Assembly: GCF_017744835.1 (NCBI RefSeq)
Contig: NZ_JAGIAM010000001.1
Span: 248,001-312,000 of the forward strand
Length of the DNA stretch: 64,000 bases
Direction of reading: 5' to 3'
Source: Sphingomonas sp.
GTDB lineage: Bacteria > Pseudomonadota > Alphaproteobacteria > Sphingomonadales > Sphingomonadaceae
Position numbers and translations under genes: made by a program. Below the pieces are notes generated by a model. That model made no database searches, was not told the DNA's origin, and worked only from the letters and a program-made list of their open reading frames with translations. Positions 1 through 8,361 of this stretch are shown here, piece by piece (position 1 is the first letter of the stretch; each line of letters begins with the position of its first letter).

Positions 1-260
1 ATGAAATCGGCGAAGTGGATCGCATGGCCCTGCACCTCGACGGTACGGCCGCTGCCGCCCAGCGCGACGGTGAAGATCACCAGGAACAGCAGCGTCGTGA
101 CCGCGGGCGCCCAGATCGTCTGGAGCTGCACCTTGAAGAAACGGCGCACCTCCTTGATATAGAGGGTACGCAATCCTCCCCAGTTCACGTTGCGAATCAC
201 CGGAACGCCGGGCTCGGGGAGGCTATGACCGATTTCGGGGCTATCGGGGTGGCTGCTCAT
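1..260 (-). CDS. ABC-2 type transporter permease, N-terminal part
   Basis: The gene starts with ATG at 260 on the minus strand and runs off the left edge, so only about 86 residues are visible. After a polar N-terminus comes the cytoplasmic amphipathic stretch TLYIKEVRRFFKVQLQT and then a first membrane helix rich in L, V and F (IWAPAVTTLLFLVIFTVAL). This order is typical of ABC-2 permeases such as those for lipid, polysaccharide or drug export. It reads divergently from gcrA with 52 bases between the two starts. Substrate and partner ATPase lie outside the window. The family call is firm; the substrate is unknown. Confidence 0.8.
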   Translation of the reverse strand, partial: MSSHPDSPEIGHSLPEPGVPVIRNVNWGGLRTLYIKEVRRFFKVQLQTIWAPAVTTLLFLVIFTVALGGSGRTVEVQGHAIHFADF

Positions 261-312
261 CGCGGGTTCGCGTAGACGCTGGCCGCGCCGCCTGCAAGTT
301 GAAGGAAGTGAC

Positions 313-981
313 GTGAGCTGGACCGACGAGCGTATCGAGACGCTGAAGAAGATGTGGGACAGCGGCATGACCGCCACCCAGATCGCCGAGGAGCTGGGCG
401 GCGTGTCGCGCAATGCCGTGATCGGCAAGGCGCATCGCCTTGGCCTGCCGTCGCGCCCGTCGCCGGTAAAGCCCAACGAAGCCAAGGCCGAACCCGCACC
501 CAAGCCGACTCCTGCGCCCGCCCCGGCGCCCGCTGCCGCAGCACCCCAGCCGGCCGCGCCCAAGCCGGCGCCCGCTGCTCCGGCACCGCGCGCCGAAGCG
601 CCGGCAGCCGACGCCGCGACGCCCGCACCGACGCGTCCCGACGGCCCCGTGCTCCGCTCGGTCGGCCCCGGCGGCTTCGTGCGCCAGAACCCCGGCGAAC
701 AGGCCCCGCCGATCGCGCCGGCCCCGCCGCGCCGCCTCGTCCCCGCCAAGCCGAGCGAGGCGATCGCGGGCAAGACCAGCCTGCTCGACCTCAACGACCG
801 CATCTGCAAATGGCCGCTCGGCCATCCGGGTGAGCCCGATTTCCATTTCTGCGGCGACAAGGTGAACCCGGGCTTCCCCTATTGCGTCGCGCATTGCGGC
901 CAGGCCTATCAGGCGCAGCTGCCGCGCCGCGACCGTCGCCCTCCGCCCCCGCTGCCCTTCGGCGGCACCCGAGTGCGCTAG
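313..981 (+). CDS. gcrA: GcrA-family cell cycle regulator
   Basis: 222 residues starting at a GTG preceded by the ribosome-binding sequence gaaggaag (301-308). The N-terminus WTDERIETLKKMWDSGMTA with a following helix-turn-helix (ISRNAVIGKAHRLGL-like) is the GcrA signature. A long Ala/Pro/Lys-rich linker (residues ~50-150) leads to a conserved C-terminal domain with CKWPLGHP and paired cysteines (FCGDK, PYCVAHC), the part that contacts sigma-70 in Caulobacter. In alphaproteobacteria GcrA activates cell-cycle promoters through CcrM-methylated GANTC sites. One GANTC (194-198) lies about 115 bases upstream, inside the divergent permease gene. The GTG start is chosen from the RBS and the family N-terminus. 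Confidence 0.93.
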   Translation: MSWTDERIETLKKMWDSGMTATQIAEELGGVSRNAVIGKAHRLGLPSRPSPVKPNEAKAEPAPKPTPAPAPAPAAAAPQPAAPKPAPAAPAPRAEAPAADAATPAPTRPDGPVLRSVGPGGFVRQNPGEQAPPIAPAPPRRLVPAKPSEAIAGKTSLLDLNDRICKWPLGHPGEPDFHFCGDKVNPGFPYCVAHCGQAYQAQLPRRDRRPPPPLPFGGTRVR

Positions 982-1104
982 GGCGGGCGCTCCGCACATT
1001 TTGCCCAGAGCCCCGCTCCGGTCGCCTGCCGGAGCGGTCGCTGCCCTGTGGATAACTAGCGCCTTCGCTTGCGCGCGCGACTCCCTGCCTCCTATACCCT
1101 TGCC

Positions 1105-3090
1105 ATGTCAGAAGACCTGTTTGCCGCCCCCGGCGTACCCTCCGGCACCTATGACGCCTCGTCGATCGAAGTCCTGGAAGGGCTCGAGCCGGTCCGGCGG
1201 CGCCCCGGCATGTACATCGGCGGCACCGACGAGCGCGCGCTCCACCACCTCGCTGCCGAGATCCTCGACAATGCGATGGACGAAGCGGTGGCGGGGCATG
1301 CCAATCGAATCGAGATCCAGCTCGAGGTCGGCAACCGGCTGACGATCGTCGACAACGGGCGCGGCATGCCGATCGACCCGCACCCGAAGTTCCCCGACAA
1401 GTCGGCGCTCGAAGTGATCCTCTCGATGCTCCACTCGGGCGGCAAGTTCAGCGGCAAGGCCTATGCGACCTCGGGCGGCCTGCACGGCGTCGGCATCTCG
1501 GTGGTCAATGCGCTGTCGTGCGACACGGTGGTCGAAGTCGCGCGCGACCGGCAGCTCTATCGCCAGCGCTTCAGCAAGGGGCAGACGCTCGGGCCGCTCG
1601 AACATCTCGGCGGCACGCCCAACCGGCGCGGCACTTCGGTCGCCTTCACGCCCGACCCCGAGATCTTCGGGCCCGAACTGCACTTCAAGCCGGCGCGGCT
1701 CTACAAGCTAGCGCGGTCTAAGGCCTATCTGTTCGCCGGAGTCGAGATCCGCTGGAAGTGCGATCCCGAGCTGATCGCCGACAATGAGATTCCCGCCGAG
1801 GCGGTGTTCCAGTTCCCCGGCGGCCTCGCCGACCACCTCAAGGAGCAGCTCGGCACGCGCGAATGCGCCACCGCCGAATTCTTCTCGGGCGCGCAGGACT
1901 TCCCCGGCGAGGACCAGGGCCGCGTCGAATGGGCGGTGGCCTGGCCGCTGTGGAGCGACGGCAGCTACAGCTGGTACTGCAACACCATCCCGACGCCCGA
2001 CGGCGGCACGCACGAGCAGGGCCTGCGCCAGGCGCTCACCCGCGGCATGCGCGCGTTCGGCGAACTGGTCGGGCAGAAGAAGGCCAAGGACCTGACCGCG
2101 GACGACGTGATGGTCGGATCCGAGCTGATGCTCTCGGTCTTCATCCGCGAGCCGCAGTTCCAGAGCCAGACCAAGGACCGGCTGACCTCGCCCGAGGCGA
2201 CCGCGCTGGTCGAGCGCGCGGTGCGCGACCATTTCGACCATTTCCTCTCGGACCATATGGACCGCGGCAAGGCGCTGCTCGGCTATGTGCTCGAGCGGAT
2301 GGAGGATCGCCTGCGCCGCAAGCAGGAGCGCGAGGTCAAGCGCAAGACCGCGACCTCCGGCCGCAAGCTTCGCCTGCCGGGCAAGCTCACCGACTGCGCG
2401 GCGGACAGCCCCGAGGGAACCGAGCTGTTCATCGTCGAGGGCGATTCGGCCGGCGGCTCGGCCAAGCAGGCGCGCGACCGCAAGACCCAGGCGATCCTGC
2501 CGATCCGCGGCAAGATCCTGAACGTCGCCAGCGCCACCTCGGCCAAGATCCTGGCGAACCAGGAAATCGCCGACCTGATCCAGGCGCTCGGCTGCGGCAC
2601 CCGCAAGGACTGCGTTCCCGATAATCTGCGCTACGAGCGCGTGATCATCATGACCGACGCCGATGTCGACGGCGCGCACATCGCGACGCTGCTGATGACC
2701 TTCTTCTTCCAGGAGATGCCGGACCTGGTGCGCCGCGGGCACCTCTACCTCGCCCAGCCGCCGCTCTATCGCCTGACGGTGGGCAGCAAGAGCCTCTACG
2801 CCCGCGACGACGCGCACCGGCTCGAGATCGAGGCGACGGCGTTCAAGGGCAAGAAGGTCGAGGTCAGCCGGTTCAAGGGGCTGGGCGAGATGAACCCCAA
2901 CCAGCTCAAGGAAACGACGATGGACCCGGCGACGCGCGGGCTGCTGCGAGTCACGCTCCCCCAGGAGTATGAAGAGCGGGCCAATGTGAAGGACCTGGTC
3001 GACCGGCTGATGGGCAACAATCCCGCCCACCGCTTCGCGTTCATTCAGGAAAATGCGGCGCGGCTCGACGAAGAAGTCATCGACGCCTGA
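1105..3090 (+). CDS. parE: DNA topoisomerase IV subunit B
   Basis: 661 residues. I place the start at ATG 1105 (MSEDLFAAPG) because the 12 codons upstream in frame (from 1069) look unlike coding sequence. The order is that of type IIA topoisomerase B subunits. There is a GHKL ATPase with NAMDEA and VDNGRGMPID (residues ~50-100) and the lid motif GGLHGVGISVVNALS, then the transducer, then a TOPRIM domain with EGDSAGGSAKQARDR (~450) and DADVDGAHI (~530), ending in the usual KGLGEMNPNQL region. With ParC it decatenates replicated chromosomes. The length fits ParE (about 630-660) rather than GyrB (about 800). It stands alone, downstream of gcrA. Confidence 0.95.
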   Translation: MSEDLFAAPGVPSGTYDASSIEVLEGLEPVRRRPGMYIGGTDERALHHLAAEILDNAMDEAVAGHANRIEIQLEVGNRLTIVDNGRGMPIDPHPKFPDKSALEVILSMLHSGGKFSGKAYATSGGLHGVGISVVNALSCDTVVEVARDRQLYRQRFSKGQTLGPLEHLGGTPNRRGTSVAFTPDPEIFGPELHFKPARLYKLARSKAYLFAGVEIRWKCDPELIADNEIPAEAVFQFPGGLADHLKEQLGTRECATAEFFSGAQDFPGEDQGRVEWAVAWPLWSDGSYSWYCNTIPTPDGGTHEQGLRQALTRGMRAFGELVGQKKAKDLTADDVMVGSELMLSVFIREPQFQSQTKDRLTSPEATALVERAVRDHFDHFLSDHMDRGKALLGYVLERMEDRLRRKQEREVKRKTATSGRKLRLPGKLTDCAADSPEGTELFIVEGDSAGGSAKQARDRKTQAILPIRGKILNVASATSAKILANQEIADLIQALGCGTRKDCVPDNLRYERVIIMTDADVDGAHIATLLMTFFFQEMPDLVRRGHLYLAQPPLYRLTVGSKSLYARDDAHRLEIEATAFKGKKVEVSRFKGLGEMNPNQLKETTMDPATRGLLRVTLPQEYEERANVKDLVDRLMGNNPAHRFAFIQENAARLDEEVIDA

Positions 3091-3155
3091 TCGTCTAATC
3101 TTGCGGAAGGGCCCGCATTCTGATCCACTCCGAATCGTAACTTCGGAGACGGAAG

Positions 3156-4295
3156 ATGCGCGGAATGTTGCTGCTACCGGCACTATTCTTGGCACTCCCT
3201 GCCAGCGCACAAGATCGGGATGAAAAGAGCGCGACGATCGTCGTGACCGGGGCGTCTCTCGCCGATAGCGAAGCGCGTCTTGCCGCCTGTCTTGCCCGGA
3301 AGTGCCCGCCCAAGGAGGACATCGAGGCATCGCTTGCCCATGCCGAGAACCAGTTCATCGCCGGGGACTATGGAGGCGCGCGGCGCACCCTCGGCAAATC
3401 CCGCGGCCGCAACAATCGATACGCCAAGCTGCTACCGATAGAGGTCTCGGACCTCAACCGAGCCCATGGCCGATTGAGCAATCTGGACGGACGCCCCGAT
3501 CAGAGCCGGCTCCTTCAAATTGAGGCATTGGACGCGCTCAAGGCGGGGCTCGACGATAACGACACCCGCGTGTTCATGCAGCAGCTGATGGTCGGCGACG
3601 AGTTTGCGCGTGTCGGACGACTGCGGGCAGCCGAGGAGGTCTATCGCAGGGTAGCAAAGCGGGCTCGCAAGGCCGGCCATCTGCATGTTGTCGGTTACGC
3701 GATGCTTCGCGAGGCGGTCATGTTCGGCGCCATTGCGAGCGTGCAACCGGACTATCGCAGCGCTGCCAAGCGCAAGATTACCAATATCGAGCGGACGATC
3801 GAACCGGAGCTGGCCGGCTTCCGCGATGCGGCCAAGCTCCTGCGCGCCTCGCTCGCCGCATATGAGAATGACTCGGACGCCCTCGAAAAGGCGATCGCCG
3901 CGATCCCCCCGCGAGAATCCGGAAGGCCCGTCCTCATCTATGCGCCGCCCGTTCGGCTCGAGAAGATCGTCGCGAACTCCGAGGAAATTCTTCCCCCACA
4001 GCAAGACGATCCGCAGTGGGTCGATGTACGGTTCCAGATCGCTGCGGACGGTCGGGTCCAAGACGCCGAGGTTTTGCGGGATTCCGGAAATATCGAGAGA
4101 GACTGGCCGAAGCTGGCCTTGGAATCCGTGTCGCGGCGGCGCTACGCGCCACTGGTGGCACAAGGAACGACCCGAATAGAGCGCTTCTCCTATGTACATG
4201 ACCTTATGACAAGAACCGGCAGCCGCATTACGGGGCGCGCGAACAACGGCCGCCTCACCTCACTCGACATTACCGATGACGCGCCGCGGAATTGA
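3156..4295 (+). CDS. secreted protein of unknown function with TonB-C-like C-terminus
   Basis: 379 residues with a Sec signal peptide (MRGMLLLPALFLALPASAQ). The middle is helical and Arg/Ala-rich, resembling TPR-type repeats (AEEVYRRVAKRARKAG), and an LAACLARKCPP segment near residue 45 supplies two cysteines. The C-terminal third (VDVRFQIAADGRVQDAEVLRDSGN to about residue 345) resembles the fold of TonB C-terminal domains, which read 'v.v.f.i..dG.v..~vl.SSG'. No membrane anchor is seen besides the signal peptide. Its 3' end overlaps the next gene by 20 bases, so the two are probably co-transcribed. RBS acggaag precedes the ATG. The function is not known; the TonB-like comparison comes from reading the pattern. 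Confidence 0.7.
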   Translation: MRGMLLLPALFLALPASAQDRDEKSATIVVTGASLADSEARLAACLARKCPPKEDIEASLAHAENQFIAGDYGGARRTLGKSRGRNNRYAKLLPIEVSDLNRAHGRLSNLDGRPDQSRLLQIEALDALKAGLDDNDTRVFMQQLMVGDEFARVGRLRAAEEVYRRVAKRARKAGHLHVVGYAMLREAVMFGAIASVQPDYRSAAKRKITNIERTIEPELAGFRDAAKLLRASLAAYENDSDALEKAIAAIPPRESGRPVLIYAPPVRLEKIVANSEEILPPQQDDPQWVDVRFQIAADGRVQDAEVLRDSGNIERDWPKLALESVSRRRYAPLVAQGTTRIERFSYVHDLMTRTGSRITGRANNGRLTSLDITDDAPRN

Positions 4296-5619
4296 GATCG
4301 CCGCAGCTCTGCCCGCGGCAGTGCTCAGCCTGTTGCCGTGCGCAACGCCTGCCGCCGCTCAGGCGACTACGGCGCCATCGACGATCGCGCCGGCGCCCGA
4401 GTTCGAGGCACGGGCGCGCGAGCTCGTCGCGCTGCTCGGCGGCAAGGGGGATTATGCCGCGCTCTTCACGCCGACCTTCATCGCGCAGGTGCCGAAGGCG
4501 CAATTCGACGCGATCACCGCGCAATTGCTGGCGGCCAACGGGCCGGTGGTCGGGATCGAGCGCCATCACATGGCCTCGCCCTATCGCGGCCAGCTCGACC
4601 TGCGCCTGCGCGATGCGCTGATCGCAGTGCAGCTCGCGGTCGATCCCGCCCCGCCGCATCAGATCGCGGGATTGCTGATCCAGGGCGCGATCGCATCCGA
4701 GAAGAGCCTCGACGAAGTTGCCGCCGCGCTTCGCGGGCTGCACGGCGCGACCGGTTTCGTGCTGGCGAAGCTCGGCGCCGGCGCGCCCGAGATGCTGCTC
4801 CGGCACAATTCCGACCAGGCCTTCGCGGTCGGATCGGCGTTCAAGCTGGCGATCCTGGCCGAGCTTGTCCGCGCGACCAATGCCGGCGAGCGCAAATGGA
4901 CCGACCTGGTCACGCTCGACGGCACCCAGCTCCCCGGCGGCGCCTATGTGGCGAGTCCCAAGGGCACGCAGATCAGCCTGCGCGAGCTGGCAGGCAAGAT
5001 GATCTCGGTGAGCGACAACAGCGCCACCGACATCCTGCTGCGCGCACTGGGCCGCGAGAAGGTGGAGGCGATGCTGCCGGTGCTCGGCGTGCACGATCCG
5101 ACGCGCAATCGTCCGTTCCTCGGCACGCTCGAGGCGTTCAAGCTCAAATATCTCGACCATGGCAGCTATGCCCGGCGCTATCTGGCGCTCGACGAGGCCG
5201 GGCGCCGCGCGATGCTGGCGGGCGAGCTGGCGCGCATCCCGCTCGTGGCCGTGCCGCCCCCGCCGCCCGGCGGGCCGCAGCCCGCGATGATCGGCGACAT
5301 CGAATGGTTCCTGAGCCCTGCCGATCTGGTGCGCGTGATGGACTGGCTACGTCGCAACACCGAAGGCCCCGCGGGTGGCGAGGCAAGGGCGATCCTCTCG
5401 ACCAACCCCGGCATCGGCATGGCCGCGAGCAAGTGGCAATGGGTGGGCTACAAGGGCGGATCGGAGCCGGGGGTGATCAACATGACCCTGCTGCTCCAGA
5501 GCAAGGCCGGCGACTGGTATGTGCTCGCGGCGAGCTGGAACGACACCCAGCGGGCAATCGAGGACGGCCGTTTCGCCTCGCTGATCACCCGCGCCGCGGA
5601 GCTTGCCGCGGGACGATAA
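4276..5619 (+). CDS. secreted serine hydrolase, class A beta-lactamase-like
   Basis: 447 residues with a signal peptide (cleavage near PAAAQ, residue 29). An N-terminal DUF3887-like region (~40-130) is followed by the penicillin-recognising fold. The catalytic SxxK is SAFK near residue 187, the second motif is SDN near 246 (VSDNSATD), and KGG near 393 stands in for KTG. The general-base Glu of true class A enzymes is not obvious, so I call it a serine hydrolase of the beta-lactamase/PBP4* type without claiming drug hydrolysis. It probably acts in the periplasm. The ATG lies within the end of the preceding gene (20-base overlap). Confidence 0.8.
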   Translation: MTRRGIEIAAALPAAVLSLLPCATPAAAQATTAPSTIAPAPEFEARARELVALLGGKGDYAALFTPTFIAQVPKAQFDAITAQLLAANGPVVGIERHHMASPYRGQLDLRLRDALIAVQLAVDPAPPHQIAGLLIQGAIASEKSLDEVAAALRGLHGATGFVLAKLGAGAPEMLLRHNSDQAFAVGSAFKLAILAELVRATNAGERKWTDLVTLDGTQLPGGAYVASPKGTQISLRELAGKMISVSDNSATDILLRALGREKVEAMLPVLGVHDPTRNRPFLGTLEAFKLKYLDHGSYARRYLALDEAGRRAMLAGELARIPLVAVPPPPPGGPQPAMIGDIEWFLSPADLVRVMDWLRRNTEGPAGGEARAILSTNPGIGMAASKWQWVGYKGGSEPGVINMTLLLQSKAGDWYVLAASWNDTQRAIEDGRFASLITRAAELAAGR

Positions 5620-5627
5620 GGCGACCG

Positions 5628-5888
5628 CTACTCGTCCTCCGCCATGCGCAGCGCGTGATAGCGCGCGCGGGTGGCGATGGCGGTGAGCGTCAGCATCGCG
5701 CCGATCCCGAGCACGACTGCCGCCGCCCAGAGCGGCAGCCACACCAGCCCGCGCCGCACCAGCAGCACCAGCAACGCTCCCGCAGCCGCGACGAGTATGC
5801 CGACGAGCCGCAGGCGCGGCACCACGCCCGCCAGCTCGCGGCCATAGGCGGCGCGCTGCTGGGGATCCTTGAGGTTCGGCCTGGCCAT
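5628..5888 (-). CDS. small two-helix membrane protein, unknown function
   Basis: 86 residues from ATG 5888 (MARPNLKDPQQRAAYGREL). Two hydrophobic segments follow a polar N-terminus (LRLVGILVAAAGALLVLLV and LVWLPLWAAAVVLGIGAMLTL), and the tail ends in acidic residues (AEDE). The start sits 5 bases after the LysR stop, so it is probably the last gene of the metZ-apaG-lysR transcription unit. I chose this start because the upstream in-frame extension is antisense-like low-complexity sequence. No family recognised. Confidence 0.65.
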   Translation of the reverse strand: MARPNLKDPQQRAAYGRELAGVVPRLRLVGILVAAAGALLVLLVRRGLVWLPLWAAAVVLGIGAMLTLTAIATRARYHALRMAEDE

Positions 5889-5893
5889 GCGGC

Positions 5894-6685
5894 TCAGCCC
5901 GCGAGCGCGTCGACCAGCGCCTTGACCTTCTTCTGCCGCCACTGCGGCAGCGGGGCGACCATCCAATAGCCGAGCTTCGAGCCCTTGGGCTCGCCCACGA
6001 CCTTCACACGGCCCGCCGCGATGTCGCCGCGTGCGAGCAGCTCGGGCACGGTGGCACGGCCCAGCCCCTCGGCAGCGGCATCGAGCGCGAGCCCGGCATC
6101 GGCGACGCGGACCAGCGACGCGGCATCCTCGGCGCGGCAGCCGGTCCAGGCGATCGGCGTGTCGGCGCCGCCGCCCGGCCGCTCGACCGTGACCATGCCA
6201 TCGCTCTCGATCGCCTCGCCCTCATGCTCGCCTGGCCCCTCGCCCCAGCGGATCGCCAGGTCGAGATTGGCTTCGGTGAAGTCGATCGCCTCGTCGGCGG
6301 GAACCAGCATGAAGCGCAGCTCGCCGTCGGCGCGCGCGATCTCGGCGAGGCGCGGCATCAGCCATTTGGCGGTGAGGTCGCGCGGCGCGGCGATGGTCAG
6401 CGACTTGGACGATTGCCCGGCCTGCATCGCGCGGACCGATTCCTCGAACTGGAGGAAACCAGCGCGCAGCGCCGCGAGCCCGGCCTCGGCCTCGGGCGTC
6501 AGCTCCAGCCCCTTGGTGGTGCGGCGGAAGAGGACGACGCCGAGCGTATCCTCGAGCGCGCGGATCTGCTGGCCGACCGCCGCCGGCGTCACCGCCAGCT
6601 CGTCGGCCGCGCGCGTGAAGGACAAGTGTCGTGCCGCCGCGTCGAGCACGCGCAGGCCGTTGAGAGGTAGATGCGTGCGCTTCAC
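5894..6685 (-). CDS. LysR-family transcriptional regulator (GcvA-like)
   Basis: 263 residues with a GTG start at 6685. The GTGA at 6685-6682 is both this start and the stop of apaG, which implies translational coupling. The N-terminal winged HTH is classic LysR (LNGLRVLDAAARHLSFTRAADELAVTPAAVGQQIRALE). The effector domain resembles GcvA/AmpR types (LTAKWLMPRLAEI near residue 105, FTEANLDLAIRWGEG near 145) but is shorter than the usual ~300 residues. It sits inside a methionine-biosynthesis operon rather than divergent from a target. What it regulates cannot be read from the sequence. Confidence 0.85.
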   Translation of the reverse strand: MKRTHLPLNGLRVLDAAARHLSFTRAADELAVTPAAVGQQIRALEDTLGVVLFRRTTKGLELTPEAEAGLAALRAGFLQFEESVRAMQAGQSSKSLTIAAPRDLTAKWLMPRLAEIARADGELRFMLVPADEAIDFTEANLDLAIRWGEGPGEHEGEAIESDGMVTVERPGGGADTPIAWTGCRAEDAASLVRVADAGLALDAAAEGLGRATVPELLARGDIAAGRVKVVGEPKGSKLGYWMVAPLPQWRQKKVKALVDALAG

Positions 6686-7086
6686 TGTTCCCCCGTCACC
6701 GCAGGCGCGATCAGCGCGAACTTGGGGATGGCGACGTCGAACGCCGCGCCGTCCTCGGCGATCATATGGTAGCTCCCCTGCATCGAGCCGGTGGGCGTCG
6801 AGAGCGGGCAGCCCGAGACATAGTCGAAGCTCGCGCCCGGCTCGATCATCGGCTGCTCGCCGACCACGCCCTCGCCCTCCACCGAATGGCGCGCACCGCG
6901 GCCGTCGGTGATGATCCAATGGCGCGTGAGCAGCTGCACCATCACCGGCGATTCATTCTCGATGCGGATATGATAGGCCCAGAACCACCGGCCGCGCTGC
7001 GGCTCGGACTGTTCGGGCAGATAGGAAACCGAGACGCGCACCACGATGCCGCGAGTTTCGGCTTCGTCGGTGAACAGTCCCTTCAT
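6682..7086 (-). CDS. apaG: Co2+/Mg2+ efflux protein ApaG
   Basis: 134 residues from ATG 7086, two bases after the metZ stop. The ApaG domain (fibronectin-III-like beta sandwich) is evident from VSYLPEQSEP, WAYHIRIEN, VQLLTRHWIITDG and the glycine-rich GEGVVGEQPMIEPG loop, ending in YHMIAEDG and VAIPKFAL. The cellular role is poorly defined; cobalt resistance and Ap4A phenotypes are reported for enterobacterial homologues. It overlaps the following LysR gene by 4 bases. Confidence 0.92.
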   Translation of the reverse strand: MKGLFTDEAETRGIVVRVSVSYLPEQSEPQRGRWFWAYHIRIENESPVMVQLLTRHWIITDGRGARHSVEGEGVVGEQPMIEPGASFDYVSGCPLSTPTGSMQGSYHMIAEDGAAFDVAIPKFALIAPAVTGEQ

Positions 7087-7088
7087 GA

Positions 7089-8297
7089 TCACAGGCCGAT
7101 TCTCCGCAGCGCCTGGTCGAGATCGGCGATCACGTCGTCGGCATCCTCGAGCCCGACGTTGAGCCGCAGCATCCCCTCGGTCACGCCCATCCCCAGCCGC
7201 GTCTCCTCGCTCACGCCCGCATGGGTGGTGGACGCGGGGTGCGTCATCAGCGAGCGCGAGTCGCCGATGTTGTTCGAGATGTCGATCAGCTCGAGCGCGT
7301 CGAGCAGCCCGTGCGCCTGGGCGCGGCCGCCCTCGACTTCGAACGAGAAGATCGGCCCCGCCGCCTTCATCTGGCGCATCGCGAGCTCGTGCTGCGGATG
7401 GCTGGGCAGCGCGGGGAAGTTCACCCGCGCCACGCGCTTCTCGAGGAAGGCGCCGACCTTGAGCGCATTCTCGCTCTGGCGGTGGATGCGCAGGTCGAGC
7501 GTCTCCATCCCCTTGAGCACCACCCAGGCGTTGAACGCGCTCAGCGTCGGCCCGGTGTTGCGCGTGAAGGGCAGCAACGTGTTGTCGATGAAGTCCCTGG
7601 TCCCGCACACCGCGCCGGCGAGCACGCGGCCCTGACCGTCCATCATCTTGGTGGCGGAATAGGCGACCACGTCGGCGCCGAAGTCCATCGGGCGCTGGAG
7701 CGCGGCGGTGGCGAAGGCGTTGTCGACCGCGGTCAGGATGCCGTGCTCGCGCGCGATCGCCGTGACCGCAGCGATGTCGACCACGTCCATCGTCGGATTG
7801 GCCGGCGTCTCGAAGAAGAACAGCTTGGTATTCGGCCGCACCGCGTCGCGGAACTGCTGCGGGTCGCGCGCATCCACGGTGGTCGCCTCGATCCCGAAGC
7901 GCGGCAGCAGCGTGTCGGTGAGCCAGCGCACCGATCCGAACGCCGCGCGGCCGGCGACGACGTGGTCGCCCTGGCTCAGCGTGCTCAGCATCACCGCGGT
8001 CATCGCCGCCATGCCGGTCGCCATGGTACGGCAGGCCTCGGCGCCTTCGAGCAAGGCGATGCGCTGCTCGAGCATCTCCACGGTCGGGTTCTGCAGGCGC
8101 GAATAGGTCATCCCCACCTGCTCGCCCGCGAACCGCGCGGCGGCGTCGCCGGCAGTGTCATAGGCATAGCCCGAGCTGAGGAAGATCGCTTCGCTGGTCT
8201 CGCCCCATTCGGAGCGCGCGGTACCACCGCGCACCGCCTGGGTAGCGGGCTTCCAGTTGCGAGTGACGTTGGGGTCCTGTCCGGTGCGACGTTTCAT
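7089..8297 (-). CDS. metZ: O-succinylhomoserine sulfhydrylase
   Basis: 402 residues. This is a Cys/Met-metabolism PLP enzyme with the phosphate-binding SRLQNPTVEMLE motif, the PLP-stacking region ATGMAAMTAV and the Schiff-base lysine in YSATKMMDGQGR (near residue 210). Members of this subgroup convert O-succinyl- (or O-acetyl-) homoserine and sulfide to homocysteine. MetZ is favoured over MetB/MetY by length and by the RNWKPAT N-terminus. It heads a metZ-apaG-lysR unit. The start codon has no Shine-Dalgarno sequence within 15 bases, which suggests leader control (see the leader entry). Confidence 0.88.
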   Translation of the reverse strand: MKRRTGQDPNVTRNWKPATQAVRGGTARSEWGETSEAIFLSSGYAYDTAGDAAARFAGEQVGMTYSRLQNPTVEMLEQRIALLEGAEACRTMATGMAAMTAVMLSTLSQGDHVVAGRAAFGSVRWLTDTLLPRFGIEATTVDARDPQQFRDAVRPNTKLFFFETPANPTMDVVDIAAVTAIAREHGILTAVDNAFATAALQRPMDFGADVVAYSATKMMDGQGRVLAGAVCGTRDFIDNTLLPFTRNTGPTLSAFNAWVVLKGMETLDLRIHRQSENALKVGAFLEKRVARVNFPALPSHPQHELAMRQMKAAGPIFSFEVEGGRAQAHGLLDALELIDISNNIGDSRSLMTHPASTTHAGVSEETRLGMGVTEGMLRLNVGLEDADDVIADLDQALRRIGL

Positions 8298-8340
8298 AGC
8301 GAAACTGCTTTGCAGGGGTGGGCGCCCTTACGTCAACCAA
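8298..8340 (-). promoter_or_regulatory. metZ leader, possible structured 5' UTR
   Basis: On the minus strand the leader contains the hairpin ctgc-aaa-gcag (8315-8305) a few bases before the ATG, and no purine-rich RBS. Sulfur-assimilation genes of alphaproteobacteria often carry SAM-II type riboswitches just upstream. I see the short stem and a GC-rich stretch before it but cannot establish a pseudoknot by eye. Low confidence. Confidence 0.25.
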
Positions 8341-8361
8341 GTCCGGCATGACGTGGGCGAA

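Noticed and set aside
1708..3330. 540-codon open frame antisense to parE
   Set aside because: Composition and lack of domains mark it as an antisense artefact of biased third-position GC.
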